Assembly: GCA_037349315.1 (NCBI GenBank)
Contig: JBAIAC010000033.1
Span: forward strand, 27,484,001 to 27,548,000
Length of the DNA stretch: 64,000 bases
Reading direction: 5' to 3'
Source: Chelydra serpentina
Lineage: Eukaryota; Chordata; Testudines; Chelydridae
Position 1 is the stretch's first letter. Each line of letters starts with the position of its first letter. Position numbers and translations under genes: made by a program. The notes beneath the pieces were generated by a model. It searched no databases and had not been told where the DNA came from. It was given only the letters and a program-made list of their open reading frames with translations. Below, piece by piece: positions 51,116 to 60,639 of the stretch.

Positions 51116-51838
51116 TTTTCAGCACTGTTACAGAAAGCTCAGTTGAGTGTTGGTTCCACCAGCACTAGAAGTGACATCTTTTCTCAGCCTCGGGGTTAAT
51201 TGATGAGATCAGCTCTTCGTAATGAGCCAGCCTCCCAGTGTAGATGGAGCAGGGCCTTAATGGTACAGAAGAGACACTCTCACATGGTATCAGTGAATGG
51301 TGCCAGCCTCATAGTGCCGGAGCAGGAAGTTCTCAGTCCCCACGAAAGTGCAGCAGCACCAGGCCAAAACTATCCCAGCCCTGACCTCTAGCAATGAGAG
51401 GGGACTTAGTTCTCTCTAATCATTCCAGTCCTTGGTGTCTGAGTGGATGCCCCACCAGACAGCCAAACAGAGCCAGCTGTGGTGATGGTTTCTGATCTTG
51501 CTCTTTGGGTACTAGGAATTGAATTCACACCACCAAAACGGTTTTACATAGACTGCCAAAAGGCCAGCACGTGGTAACAACTTTTGGGCCTACTTACCTA
51601 AGCTGGATTTGAATTTGTGATATAGAGCTGAAAGGCTCCATATCATTTAGCAACTCGCTTGAGTCATCCAGGCATCCTTAAAGCAGACTCCGGCATGCCA
51701 GCTGTGCTGGCTTCCATCTAACACTGCACCCCATGCTAGTCACTGCAAGGTGGGGGAGCAGTGGAACATGCACCGGTCTACAAGAGAGACTGTGCAGCCA
51801 GCCCATTTCATGGTGTGATGGTGTGTCATCATCCAAAG

Positions 51839-52433
51839 CAGGGATCGGCAACCTTTGGCACGCGGCTCGCCAAGGTAAGCCCCTGGCGGGCTGGGCTGGT
51901 TTGTTTACCTTCCGCAGGTTCGGCCGATCGCGGCTCCCACTGGCCGCGGTTCACTGTCCCAGGCCAATGTGGGCTGTGGGAAGCAGTGGCCAGCACATCC
52001 CTCAGCCCACGCCGCTTCCCACAGCCCCCATTGGCCTGGAGCGGCGAACATAGGAGCCGACTTCCGTCGGCTCCGCTGGGTGCGTCGGGGGCGGGGCCCC
52101 GCAACGTCAGCTGGTGTTGGGGGGCAGGGGCCCCGCAATGTTGCCCGGCATCGGGGGCAGAGCCCCGCAACATCACCCGGCGTCCGGTGCAAGGTAAGTG
52201 CTCCGGTAACGGGCGCGGGGCTGACGGGGAGCTGCCAGTGGGTGCTGAGCACCCACCAATTTTTCCCCATGGGTGCTCCAGCCCCGGAGCACCCACGGAG
52301 TCGGCGCCTATGGCGGCGAACCGTGGCCAGTGGGAGTCGCGATCGGCCGAACCTGCGGACGCAGCAGGTAAACAAACCGGCCCGCCAGGGCGCTCATCCT
52401 GGTGAGCCGTGTGCCAAAGGTTGCCGATCCCTG
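51839..52433. mobile_element. hAT-type foldback element, family E, with nested insertion
   Basis: Ends are CAGGGATCGGCAACCTTTGG and its inverse. Flanks atccaaag (51831-51838) and atccaaaa (52434-52441) match at 7 of 8. Without the nested 52049-52312 element it is a palindrome of about 320 bp with the same core as the family D element at 20817. Confidence 0.85.
52049..52312. mobile_element. hAT-type element, family B, nested
   Basis: Begins cataggagccgacttcc and ends gagtcggcgcctatg. It is flanked by a perfect 8-bp duplication, gcggcgaa, at 52041-52048 and 52313-52320. It sits in one arm of the foldback element. Confidence 0.85.
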
Positions 52434-52639
52434 ATCCAAAACAATGGTTCCTTCTGGGAACTGCAAAACCAACCATGTGGATTGGGGTTGTATCATGAAC
52501 ATTATTGTGTGTCTTGCTGATTTTTCCTCTTGTTCCATACTTCGTGGTTCCCGTTTCCTCTGTCATCTGTGTCTCAGGCAAGGACTGAAGGGATTTGGAA
52601 GCAGGACCCCAAAGAACTTTGCCCTCTCCATATATTTGT

Positions 52640-53040
52640 CTTTCTCTCAAGCCTGTTGGTCCCTATCACAGGCTGCCTGGCCCTTTAAGGCAAGCTGGGC
52701 TCAGCCTGGCCTGTGACCTAGCAATCAAGTGATAATTGACCCTACCTGGTGTTAGGGAGGTTTCAGGGGAGGGAGTTAAGGAAGGACTATATAAACAGAG
52801 CTGAGCTGTCATGCTGAGGTGGGAAAAGTTTGCAAGCTTTAGCAGAAGGCTATGCTAAACACTTGCCCCTGCTAAGTGGGAGAAGGGCTGGGGAGACTGG
52901 AGTTTTGGAGAGCTGAAGAAAAAAAATATGCTGAATAGTACAGAAGTCCCTCTAGAAAAGGAGGGAGAAGAAGCTAGAATGGGTGCAAAGTAGGAAAAAG
53001 ATGAGAAATATCAGAAGAAGAGGTAGGGTAGGGGAACAAA
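52640..53040 (+). other. Segment before the LINE, with a TATA-like sequence
   Basis: Purine-rich sequence with 'ggactatataaacagagctg' at about 52786 and 'ggccctttaag' upstream. It could be the 5' UTR of the LINE or the remains of an LTR-like unit. I cannot assign it. Confidence 0.3.
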
Positions 53041-53047
53041 GAGTAGG

Positions 53048-53670
53048 GTGGAATGTCAAAATATTGCAATTGTCAAATCGCTGGGCAAGGAAGTGAAGAT
53101 AGGTGACATTAATCCTTTGCAAATAGCTAAATGGATTAGGAAAATGTTAGGGCTATATCAAGAGCTAGAATATTACAGGGTGGAGATTTATTGGTGGAGT
53201 GTACTGATAAAGAACAGGCAGAGAAACTGCTTAAAACTAAAATTCTTGGGAAAACAAAAATGGCTTGACAGCCCCCCAAATTTCTGACAGAAACAACCAG
53301 GGTAATAGATGGGGGTCCCATTGGAAATGATGGAAGATATCATTTAAAAAGGTGTAGGTGGGCCCAGGTGCTATTCATCAAGCAATTAATTAGTAGGGGA
53401 GGGAGAGAGAACAAACCATCAACAGTTGTGCAAATAAAACTTGGAGGAAGGGTTTTACATGATGGGGTTAAGCTAAGATACCCTATATTTTGGACTAACC
53501 CATACATTCCTCACCCTTTGAGATGTTACAAGTGTCAAAAATTTGGCCATGTGACAGATGCGTATAAAGGGGAAACACAAAATGTGGTAAATGTGTAGAG
53601 GAGCATTCATATGAAACCTGTGGGGATAAGCACAGTCGCTTATGGAGGATTCATGGTAGCTTAACAGGCT
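53048..53670 (+). pseudogene. Broken LINE ORF1 (gag-like, zinc knuckles)
   Basis: Nucleic-acid-binding ORF1 of the retrotransposon. Frames encode SLGKEVKIGDINPLQIAKWI, later PHPLRCYKCQKFGHVTDAYKG: a C-x2-C-x4-H knuckle whose last Cys is replaced by Tyr. In a shifted frame, CGKCVEEHSYETCG is a second, intact knuckle (53583-53630). Several frameshifts and stops are visible. Confidence 0.7.
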
Positions 53671-54389
53671 AGGGAGATACAAAGAACCAGGATTACCAAC
53701 AAGATATCTTATGCAGAAGCTGCTAAAAGGCATTCAAAGGGATGGGCGGGGAGGAGGAGAAAACCAGTAAGGAAAGGAGCCATTGCTACAGCACAGTGTT
53801 ATAAAGGATATGGTAAATAATATAAGAGCAGAAGGGGAAGACATATTTGTAGAGAAGGTGGCATTTGTAGCATTTATGGTAGAAGTAATAAACTGCACTT
53901 CACAAATGGAAAAGAACAGAGAGAATACAGATCATAAAAGCTGCAGAAAAGTATTTGCATGTTAATGCAATTTTGTGTGAAGGCAAGACTGCAGTTTAAC
54001 TAATATGGTGCTAAAATAAATTGTGGGAATGCGCAACGCTTAATAGCACATGGTCAGGCACTAAAGAAGACTAGTTTTGAAATGAAGGTCAAACCTGATG
54101 TTATTTATATATTTATAAATACCAGTACCTCCAGTGTATATATATATAAATATACTGGAAATGTGATTAATGGAAAATTTGTCTTTTAAAGTCCCAGGAT
54201 ATGGTACAGTCAGATATGATAGAGAAATAACTTATTTTCCTTTATAAATTAATGTTGAAATAAATGTAAAGAAACTCAGTTTTGAGTATACTACAATAGA
54301 GATTCCAATGCAGAATAAAAACACTTCTTTAAGGACTCTATAAAGATTTGGAGCGCTCAAATTAAAAGAGCTCATTAGAGAAGTAAAAG

Positions 54390-54720
54390 GTCTATATATT
54401 ATATGTAGAGATTTGAATAGCCATAACGAGTTATGGGAATGTGGAAAATTGGATAGCAATAGCAAATGTTTGGAAAAGTGTATTGATGAACACAATCTGG
54501 TAATACTAAATAATAGAGCACCAACAAGGTTTAGCTCAGTTACTGGGTTCCTTTCCCCATTTGGCACTGGGAATTGCGACCAAACATTATAGCTAGTAAA
54601 TGTAACTGGTAAATTTACCAGGAAGCGGGAATGAGTAGTGATCATTTCCCTACACTTATGTACCAAGGCAAGGGTAATATTGAAGACACGGGAGGTACTC
54701 TTACTTGGAATTTTTAAAGG
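54390..54720 (+). pseudogene. Broken LINE endonuclease segment
   Basis: An AP-like endonuclease relic. RDLNSHNELWECGKLDSNS at about 54407 corresponds to the GDFNxHxxxW motif with G and F changed. LNNRAPTRFSSVTG follows, and SDHFPTLMY at 54637 is the terminal SDH motif. Frame changes separate the blocks. Confidence 0.65.
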
Positions 54721-55439
54721 GGTGACTGAGAGTTCTTCAGACGTATGTGTGATGAATGCCTGAGTAATAAGTATGTAAGTGATAATAAAGAGGAATTTAG
54801 TGATAACATGATAAGGGAATTGTGGCAACAGCCAAAGTAGCTATTCATAAATTAACAAATTACCCTAAAGTCAGAAACCCAGTTCTGTTGTGGAATACGA
54901 GATTGTAATAAAAGAAGAAATAAGACGTATAGAAAAGCTAAACCATAGTGAACAGTGAGGACTTGACAAAATAGGAAAGAAAAAAGGCAGTGGCACAAAA
55001 TTAATAAGAGGACTAAACAAGAGTTGAAAGGAGAACTATGGGAAAATTAAACACACATACCAAGGTTTCAGAGATTTACAAGCGAGTTAGGAAAATGAAT
55101 AGAACACGGGGCAATAACAGGGTTTTTTTGCCCCTGATCTTATTGAAGAGGATAGAGTTATAAATTCTAACAAAAGAAAAGCAGAAATCCTAGCAGAAGT
55201 GTTCTGAACAGTTAGTAATTAGAAGAATCAAAGAACAGATTTTCAGAGGGAGGGGAGGAGAAAATGTGATCAAGAAAACAGATCTTAAATGGTTGGGGAT
55301 ATGGTGATGAGACACTGAATGAAAACTTCAGTATGCAGGAACTCAAAAAAGTTAGAAAAAAATAAAAACACAGCCCCAGGTAAAGATAGTATATGTAATA
55401 TAATGCTTTCTCAAATACTGACCTGCAGGGAGTTTTAGG

Positions 55440-56140
55440 AGTTTATTAAAATTATATAATAGTATATGAGAAAAGGAGTAATACCAGTCGAATGGAAGCA
55501 TCTGGTGATAGTACCAATAAGGAAGCCAGCCAAATTACTTCTGAAAATTGATGCTTATAGACCAATTGTTATATCTTTTGTGTGGGTAAAGTTATGAGAA
55601 GAGAATGATAAATGAGAGGCTAGTTGCATAGTTGGAAAAAAATGACATCTTAAATGTGCAAAGTGGTTTTAGGGGAGGGAGATCCATGATTGATCATATT
55701 GTAAAATTAGAAACAGAAATACAAAAAAGTATGAGGAGCAAAGAGTATATAACTGTGTGGGTTTTGTGGACATTGAAAAAGCATACATGTCATGTTGTGA
55801 AGGGAGGGTTTGTTGTAGAAGTTGGTCAAGGTAGGGATAAAAGGAAGAATGTTCTGGTGAATAAGGTTTTTTGTTGTTGTGTTGTGTGTGTTTTTTGGGG
55901 GCGGGGGTTTGTTTGTTTTTTGGTTGGTTGGGGTTTTTTTGAGTGAGAGGCCCATACAGGTTAGAGTAAGGAAAGTCTTATCAGGTATCTATAGTATTGC
56001 CAATGGCACTCCTCAGTGGAGTTTTGTCGACCCTACCTTGTTTAACATTATGAGAAATGATCTCCCAGAAAGTGTAAGGACAGGAATGGGTATTATCTTA
56101 TTTGTAGATGATTGTGCTATATGGTTAAACACATGAGAAT
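55440..56140 (+). pseudogene. Broken LINE reverse transcriptase segment
   Basis: Reads IPVEWKHLVIVPIRKPAK.., then SGFRGGRSMIDHIVKLE (55659), a frameshifted palm region containing a G/T-rich stretch of about 70 bp (55866-55940), then NGTPQWSF..PTLFNIMRNDLP (56000) and the catalytic box FVDD (56101-56112). In the family the usual first two blocks are GTPQGS and FADD or YADD, so two positions are altered here. Confidence 0.7.
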
Positions 56141-56458
56141 TAAAGTGACTGGAGAAAGAATCCAATGAAGCCCTCAGGGAGGTCTCAGGGTGGGGAGATG
56201 CTTGGGGATTTAAATTTACAATCATTAAAACAAAGGGAATGATCTTCTCTAGAAGAAAAATTAAAGATGAGTGTAATTTATATTTTATGACGGCACATGT
56301 AGTTAACCATTCAACTTAATGGATGTTAGTTTATCATCAAACTTGGGAAGGCCATATAGAAAATGTTACAAACAAACGAAAGGTAGGATTAATCTACTTT
56401 AAAGTATTGGTGGGATTAATTGGAGAGCAGATAAGGCAGTGCTGATGATGCTGTATAG

Positions 56459-56856
56459 CAGGGGTTCTCAAACTGGGAGTTGGGACCCCCCCAGGGAGTC
56501 ACGAGGCTATTATGTGGGGGGTTGCGAGCTGTCAACCTCCACCCCAAACCCCGCTTTGCCTCCAGCATTTGTAATGGTGTTTAAATATATAAACAAGTGT
56601 TTTTAGTTTATAAGGGGGGGGGGTTGCACTCAGAGGCTTTCTATGTGAAAGGGGTCCCCAGTACAATAGTTTCATAGGATATCAGGGTTGGAAGGGACCT
56701 TAGGAGGTCATCTAGTCCAACCCCCTGCTCAAAGCAGGACCAATCCCCAATTTTTGCCCCAGATCCCTAAATGGCCCCTTTAAGGATTGAATTCACAACC
56801 CTGGGTTTAGCAGGCCAATGCTCAAACCACTGAGCTATCCCTCCCCTCAACCACTG
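56459..56856. mobile_element. hAT-type MITE, family C, inside the LINE
   Basis: Begins caggggttctcaaactggga and ends at ccactg (56856). It is flanked by a perfect 8-bp duplication, ctgtatag, at 56451-56458 and 56857-56864. LINE coding sequence resumes after it. It carries a Cry SINE at 56671-56848. Confidence 0.85.
56671..56848 (-). mobile_element. tRNA-derived SINE (turtle Cry type), nested
   Basis: Best preserved of the three copies. Reverse strand: 'gggagggatagctcagtggt' A-box part and 'gaattcaatcctta' at the B-box, body, then 'ggttggaagggaccttagga' in the tail. It is inserted close to the right end of the family C hAT element. Confidence 0.85.
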
Positions 56857-57339
56857 CTGTATAGAGTGATAATAAGATGAGTCATAGATTGTGGATGTCG
56901 AGCCTTCAGCTCTGCATCCGGATTGAAGCTTAAAAAGTTACTCAGTTCAAGCTCAAGCACTATGAATTGCATGTGGTGCATCACTTATTATACCTCTGTG
57001 TCGCTCATGGAGAAACACCTTCAGTTTAAGAATGAAATGTTAGATCTGACATTTTGGGCTAAAGTCAAGGAAAACAGCACCCACAAGATAACTGGGCAAG
57101 TGAATGTTGGGATTTAAGCGGACGAAATGTAGCCTGACACACTAAACTCCTTCACACTTTTAGGGTTAAAATGTGGGTAGATGAGTTAAGTGAAAAGGAA
57201 GGGCTAGAAGAGATTAAAATCTATAGTTATTCGACAGTAAATCATACCAGGAAAAATCATCTCTCCGGGTGTGGATTTAGAATTGTATAATAAAATAAAG
57301 AGGAAAAGTCTTCCTGTATGACAGATAAAGTGGGGTCAC

Positions 57340-57990
57340 CATTGCCGTTTATATATACTGATGGATCTAAAGATGAAAAAACAGAGTGGGAATAGCCTTT
57401 TGCATCCCTGAGACTGGAGTTAAGAAATCTAAAAGACTCTTTCATTTTGTAACCATGATGACAGCTGAATTGATGATGATAATAATGCTAATATGAGGGA
57501 CATATGACCTACCGCTGCTGTTATCTTTTCAGATGCATTATTGGGTATACTGGCAATTAAAAGGGGTATCTCAGCAGAAGTGAGCTAATAAATGAAATGT
57601 TGTTGACAACAAAGCTAGCATGCTTGAGCGTGAACATAATACTAGCATGGATTCCAGCACATGCTGGGATACCTGGCAATTAAATGGAAGAGAAGAAAGA
57701 GAAAAAATGCTTCAAAAATGGAGAAATTGATCTAAAGATTCCTTTGAGTAAGCAGGAATTTAAAAGTTTAGTGAAAAAAGGAATAGCAAGAATTGTGGAC
57801 CAAGGAGAAGAGAGAGAAGATTTTATGAAATATGCCCCAAAACAGAGGATAATGTGCTACTCCAAAGGACTAAAAGGGAGAATGTGGTTTGATAATAATT
57901 TATTGTTATTAACTAGACACACAAAGGGGTTATATAACCTATGCAATGTTAAAGAAACAGTTGATCACCAGATAGGGGAATGCAGGGCGT
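57340..57990 (+). pseudogene. Broken LINE RNase H domain and C-terminus
   Basis: IYTDGSKDEKTE carries the first catalytic Asp (codon at 57360). MTAELM (about 57465) has the Glu and SDALLGILAIKRGIS (about 57528) the second Asp, while AWIPAHAGIPGN is the last conserved block. The tail keeps CNVKETVDHQIGECRACSQ. Deletions and stops interrupt the frame. Confidence 0.7.
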
Positions 57991-58393
57991 GTTCCCAGAA
58001 AAGGATTTTGATGATGAATTTAAATGTTTTAAGGTGACAGAATACACTATGAGGGGGTTAGAGAGAGTGCTGGGGCGTGGGGTAACATTAAAAAAGCCCA
58101 ACTAATGTCTAAGGATATAGAGCAGGGTAAGAGTGTATAAGGAATGTAGTTGGTGGAGTGTGTATATATGAGTGTATAAGGAATATAATAGGTAGTGATT
58201 ATAGACTTAGTAGTTAAGTCTCCTTCACCAGGAGGAAGAAGTGAGGCCTGGCAGTCAGGAGCAGCCGGGGGAGTGAGCTGGGGCTGAGGTCCTGAGAGAA
58301 CTAGGCTTGTAAGCCCTCAAGGAGCAGCCTGAAAGTTTTTAGACACTGCAGTCCCAAGAAAAGAGTCCTGGGAAACTCCATGACTCTCTAAAG

Positions 58394-58728
58394 CAGGGAT
58401 CGGCAACCTTTGGCACGCGGCACGTCAGGGTAAGCCCCCTGGCGGGCCAGGCCGGTTTTGTTTACCTGCCGTATCCGCAGGTTCGGCCGATCACGGCTCC
58501 CACTGGCCACGGTTTGCCGCTCCGGGACAATGGGGCTGCAGGAAGCAGCGGCCAGCACATCCCTCGGCCCGTGCCGCTTCCTGCAGCCCCATTGTCCCGG
58601 AGCGGCAAACGGTGGCCAGTGGGAGCCGTGATCGGCCGAACCTGCGGATACGGCAGGTAAACAAAACCGGCCTGGCCCGCCAGGGGGCTTACCCTGACGT
58701 GCCGCGTGCCAAAGGTTGCCGATTCCTG
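58394..58728. mobile_element. hAT-type foldback element, family E (335 bp)
   Basis: CAGGGATCGGCAACCTTTGG at the left, inverse at the right (ggttgccgattcctg). It is flanked by a perfect 8-bp duplication, ctctaaag, at 58386-58393 and 58729-58736. The arms are nearly perfect over about 150 bp. Confidence 0.9.
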
Positions 58729-58846
58729 CTCTAAAGAGACAAAGGTTGGGGGACTAGCTGGAGAGGCTGAGGTTGTATGTTCGGCTGTGGATGACTGAAG
58801 ACCAGACTTTGGAAAGAAGGAATTGTGCTTGTCTAGTGGGAGACTG

Positions 58847-59143
58847 AGGGTACGTCTATACTCACGCGTCCTGTCGGAGGCGCGGGATCGATCTTCTGGG
58901 TTCGATTTATCGCGTCTTGTCTAGACGTGATAAATCGAACCAGGAAGTGCTCCGCCGTCGACGCTGGTAATCCAGCTCGACGAACGGAGTAGGCGGAGTC
59001 GACAGGGGAGCCTGGGCGCCGCGTGTGGACCCCGGCTAAGTGCTTTTTCATTCGAACTAAGATAGTTCGACTTCAGCTACGTTATTCACGTAGCTGAAGT
59101 TGCGTATCTTAGTTTGAATTATGGGGTTAGTGTAGACCAGCCC
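58847..59143. mobile_element. Terminal-inverted-repeat element (gtctacact type) with internal hairpins
   Basis: Left end 'gggtacgtctatact', right end 'agtgtagaccagccc'. Two internal hairpins are visible: 'ttcgatttatcgcgtct..agacgtgataaatcgaa' and 'cttcagctacgt..acgtagctgaag'. No clear target duplication. Confidence 0.65.
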
Positions 59144-59637
59144 TAAGAAACTGTATTTGTCCGGTAGGAGGCTGAGAAGAGAAAGATGGCTTGAAAGGGC
59201 AAAGCAGCCAGGCCACAAAAAGGAAGAACCATGTCCCACTGAGGGGTTGGGAAGAGAGACTCTTTAAATTATGATATGCTAATAAACTAGTCCCCGAGAA
59301 TGGGTGTACTATATAACTAGGGTCTTGTGTACTGAAGAGGCCTGAGAGGTGGGAAGACAGAGCACTGGACAGCACCTGCCCTCTATCATTAAATCACACT
59401 CCCTCTGCAGCCCACTCATCAATTTGGTTGCTCTTCTTGGAACTCCCTCCACTTTATCAACAAGCTGACACACAATGTGACTGCTTATTGATCTGTGTCA
59501 GCACTTATCCTGTGCTCAGCAGAACACCTCCACTTGGATCTCCCATCCTCCCAGGAGAGTGCCCTGGCTCTTGACACCACAGAACTCTTCCCATCTTTCA
59601 TTTTCTCTGATTTTTTTTTCAATTTTTCTTTTCTCTA

Positions 59638-59687
59638 TTTATTTTACAAGGTATTTAGTACTTTCTCCCTTCCCTGAACATTTTATT
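59638..59687 (-). terminator. Two polyadenylation signals for the CAPZA-like gene
   Basis: On the - strand, AATAAA occurs at 59687-59682 (about 26 bases after the stop) and again at 59643-59638. Either could end the transcript, giving a very short 3' UTR. Confidence 0.5.
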
Positions 59688-59712
59688 CAGATATCCCATA
59701 CAAACTGGCCTT

Positions 59713-60582
59713 TCATTGGACAGCAGGTGCCTCCACTATCTTAGCTGTTACTATTTTCTCCCAGTCGATCGTGCTGTGGGTGATGGGCAGCTGTCTTCGG
59801 AAAGCCTTCAAGTGGGTATTGCTCATCCTCTTGTATTCTTCCATCAGCCCATCCTGGAACTGGTTGTCTGCATCCTCCAGCAGTTTCACAAAGTCCTGGG
59901 AGGTCTGGGTCTCTGTGGTGACAGGCAGATTCTCTGCCACATCCTTGCACATGGTCAAGTGGATGTTGCCGTCCTCAAAGTAGTGAGCCTGGACCATGAT
60001 GGTCCCGGCCACCTGGGTGGAAGTGGAAGTGGGAGTCAGGGTGAAAGTCCACTCTGATTTCCACAGGCCATTCCAGAAGGCGGAAGGCCGGTGCAGACGA
60101 CCCGCAATGCAGGCGATGAGTATTTTCCGGATGGCTGTATCCTTGATGAAGACACTGCAAATACCCCCAGGATAGTGGCTGCTGACGTATGCTTTCAGGC
60201 CCTCATAGAGGGCCCTTCTCCATGCCTCACCTTTCTCATCTTCCTGTGGGTGAGCCTGAAACTCGCTTGCCTCTTTCCTCACGTGGTCAAATTTGAAAGA
60301 GACCTGTCTCTGGGAGTCAAGGAAGTGTTTTTCCTCCAGCTCGTTGTGGCGGGTCAGCAGCACCTCACACTCCTTCCTCATGACTGGGGTGAAGTAGAGC
60401 TTGTTGTGCAGGGCACAGAGGGAGGCAGCTTCCGGGCACAGCAGGCTGTCGTCGCCCACCAGCAGGCGCAGATCACTGAAGGCCTCGTAGAATTCTTCAG
60501 GCGGGGCCTGCTTCAAGAGACTGCCCACAATCTTCACCTTCTCTTGCCTGGTCAGGGGTCGTTCCCTAGTCATTCTGTCCAT
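59713..60582 (-). CDS. F-actin capping protein alpha subunit-like, single-exon (probable retrogene)
   Basis: The alpha subunit pairs with CAPZB to cap actin filament barbed ends. From the ATG at 60582 (gccATGg, strong context) to TGA at 59713 the frame gives 289 residues, close to the family's 286. Landmarks: EKVKIVGSLLKQAPPEEF near the N-terminus, VSFKFDHVRKEAS, LIACI then FWNGLWKSEW, HYFEDGNIHL, and KAFRRQLPITHSTIDWEKI near the C-terminal actin-binding tail. CAPZA1/2 are split over about ten exons, whereas this is uninterrupted, so it derives from reverse-transcribed mRNA (inference). It is clearly diverged from CAPZA1/2 yet has no stop or frameshift over 870 nt, which suggests it is maintained. 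The mammalian testis gene CAPZA3 is also intronless; orthology to it is possible but untested. The frame stays open upstream to 60645, and a splice acceptor at 60618 suggests upstream exons. Confidence 0.88.
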   Translation of the reverse strand: MDRMTRERPLTRQEKVKIVGSLLKQAPPEEFYEAFSDLRLLVGDDSLLCPEAASLCALHNKLYFTPVMRKECEVLLTRHNELEEKHFLDSQRQVSFKFDHVRKEASEFQAHPQEDEKGEAWRRALYEGLKAYVSSHYPGGICSVFIKDTAIRKILIACIAGRLHRPSAFWNGLWKSEWTFTLTPTSTSTQVAGTIMVQAHYFEDGNIHLTMCKDVAENLPVTTETQTSQDFVKLLEDADNQFQDGLMEEYKRMSNTHLKAFRRQLPITHSTIDWEKIVTAKIVEAPAVQ

Positions 60583-60617
60583 GGCTGTGGAGCTCGAGGA
60601 TACTGGATCCACCTCAC
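60583..60617 (-). other. 5' part of the CAPZA-like exon, with splice acceptor
   Basis: On the - strand 'ttttgcttttccttcag|gtgagg' is a strong pyrimidine-rich acceptor; the exon would begin at 60617. The 35 nt before the ATG are open in the CAPZA frame (EVDPVSSSSTA), so they may be 5' UTR or coding. Confidence 0.6.
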
Positions 60618-60639
60618 CTGAAGGAAAAGCAAAAGGACG

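Larger units (their letters stand above)
46306..51838 (+). other. Presumed ST8SIA2 3' UTR and downstream intergenic sequence
   Basis: The 3' UTR begins at 46306 but its end is not determined. Several AATAAA hexamers occur (for example 48116, near 49019, 49063, 50031). A family B hAT element (47536-47955) and a CR1 3' end (50620-51115) are inserted. The non-repetitive, AT-rich stretch 48,000-49,100 is a plausible UTR part. No further gene is seen. Confidence 0.5.
53040..58230 (+). mobile_element. Decayed RNase H-bearing non-LTR retrotransposon (I-superfamily-like)
   Basis: In order on the + strand: an ORF1 with CCHC knuckles (53048-53670); an AP-endonuclease with RDLNSHNELWE and SDHFP (about 54407 and 54637); a reverse transcriptase with SGFRGGRSMIDHIVKLETEI and FVDD (55659 and 56101); an RNase H with YTDGSK (57354) and AWIPAHAGIPGN (about 57647); and a C-terminal CNV..H..C motif (near 57940-57990). 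This order matches jockey/I/Nimb-like elements; the RNase H argues for the I superfamily rather than CR1, L2, RTE or L1. It carries many stops and frameshifts and is interrupted by a hAT element at 56459-56856. The boundaries are approximate and no target duplication was found. Confidence 0.75.

Noticed and set aside
54232..54828. 198-codon frame on the - strand
   Set aside because: It is the shadow of the LINE endonuclease region, whose motifs lie on the + strand.
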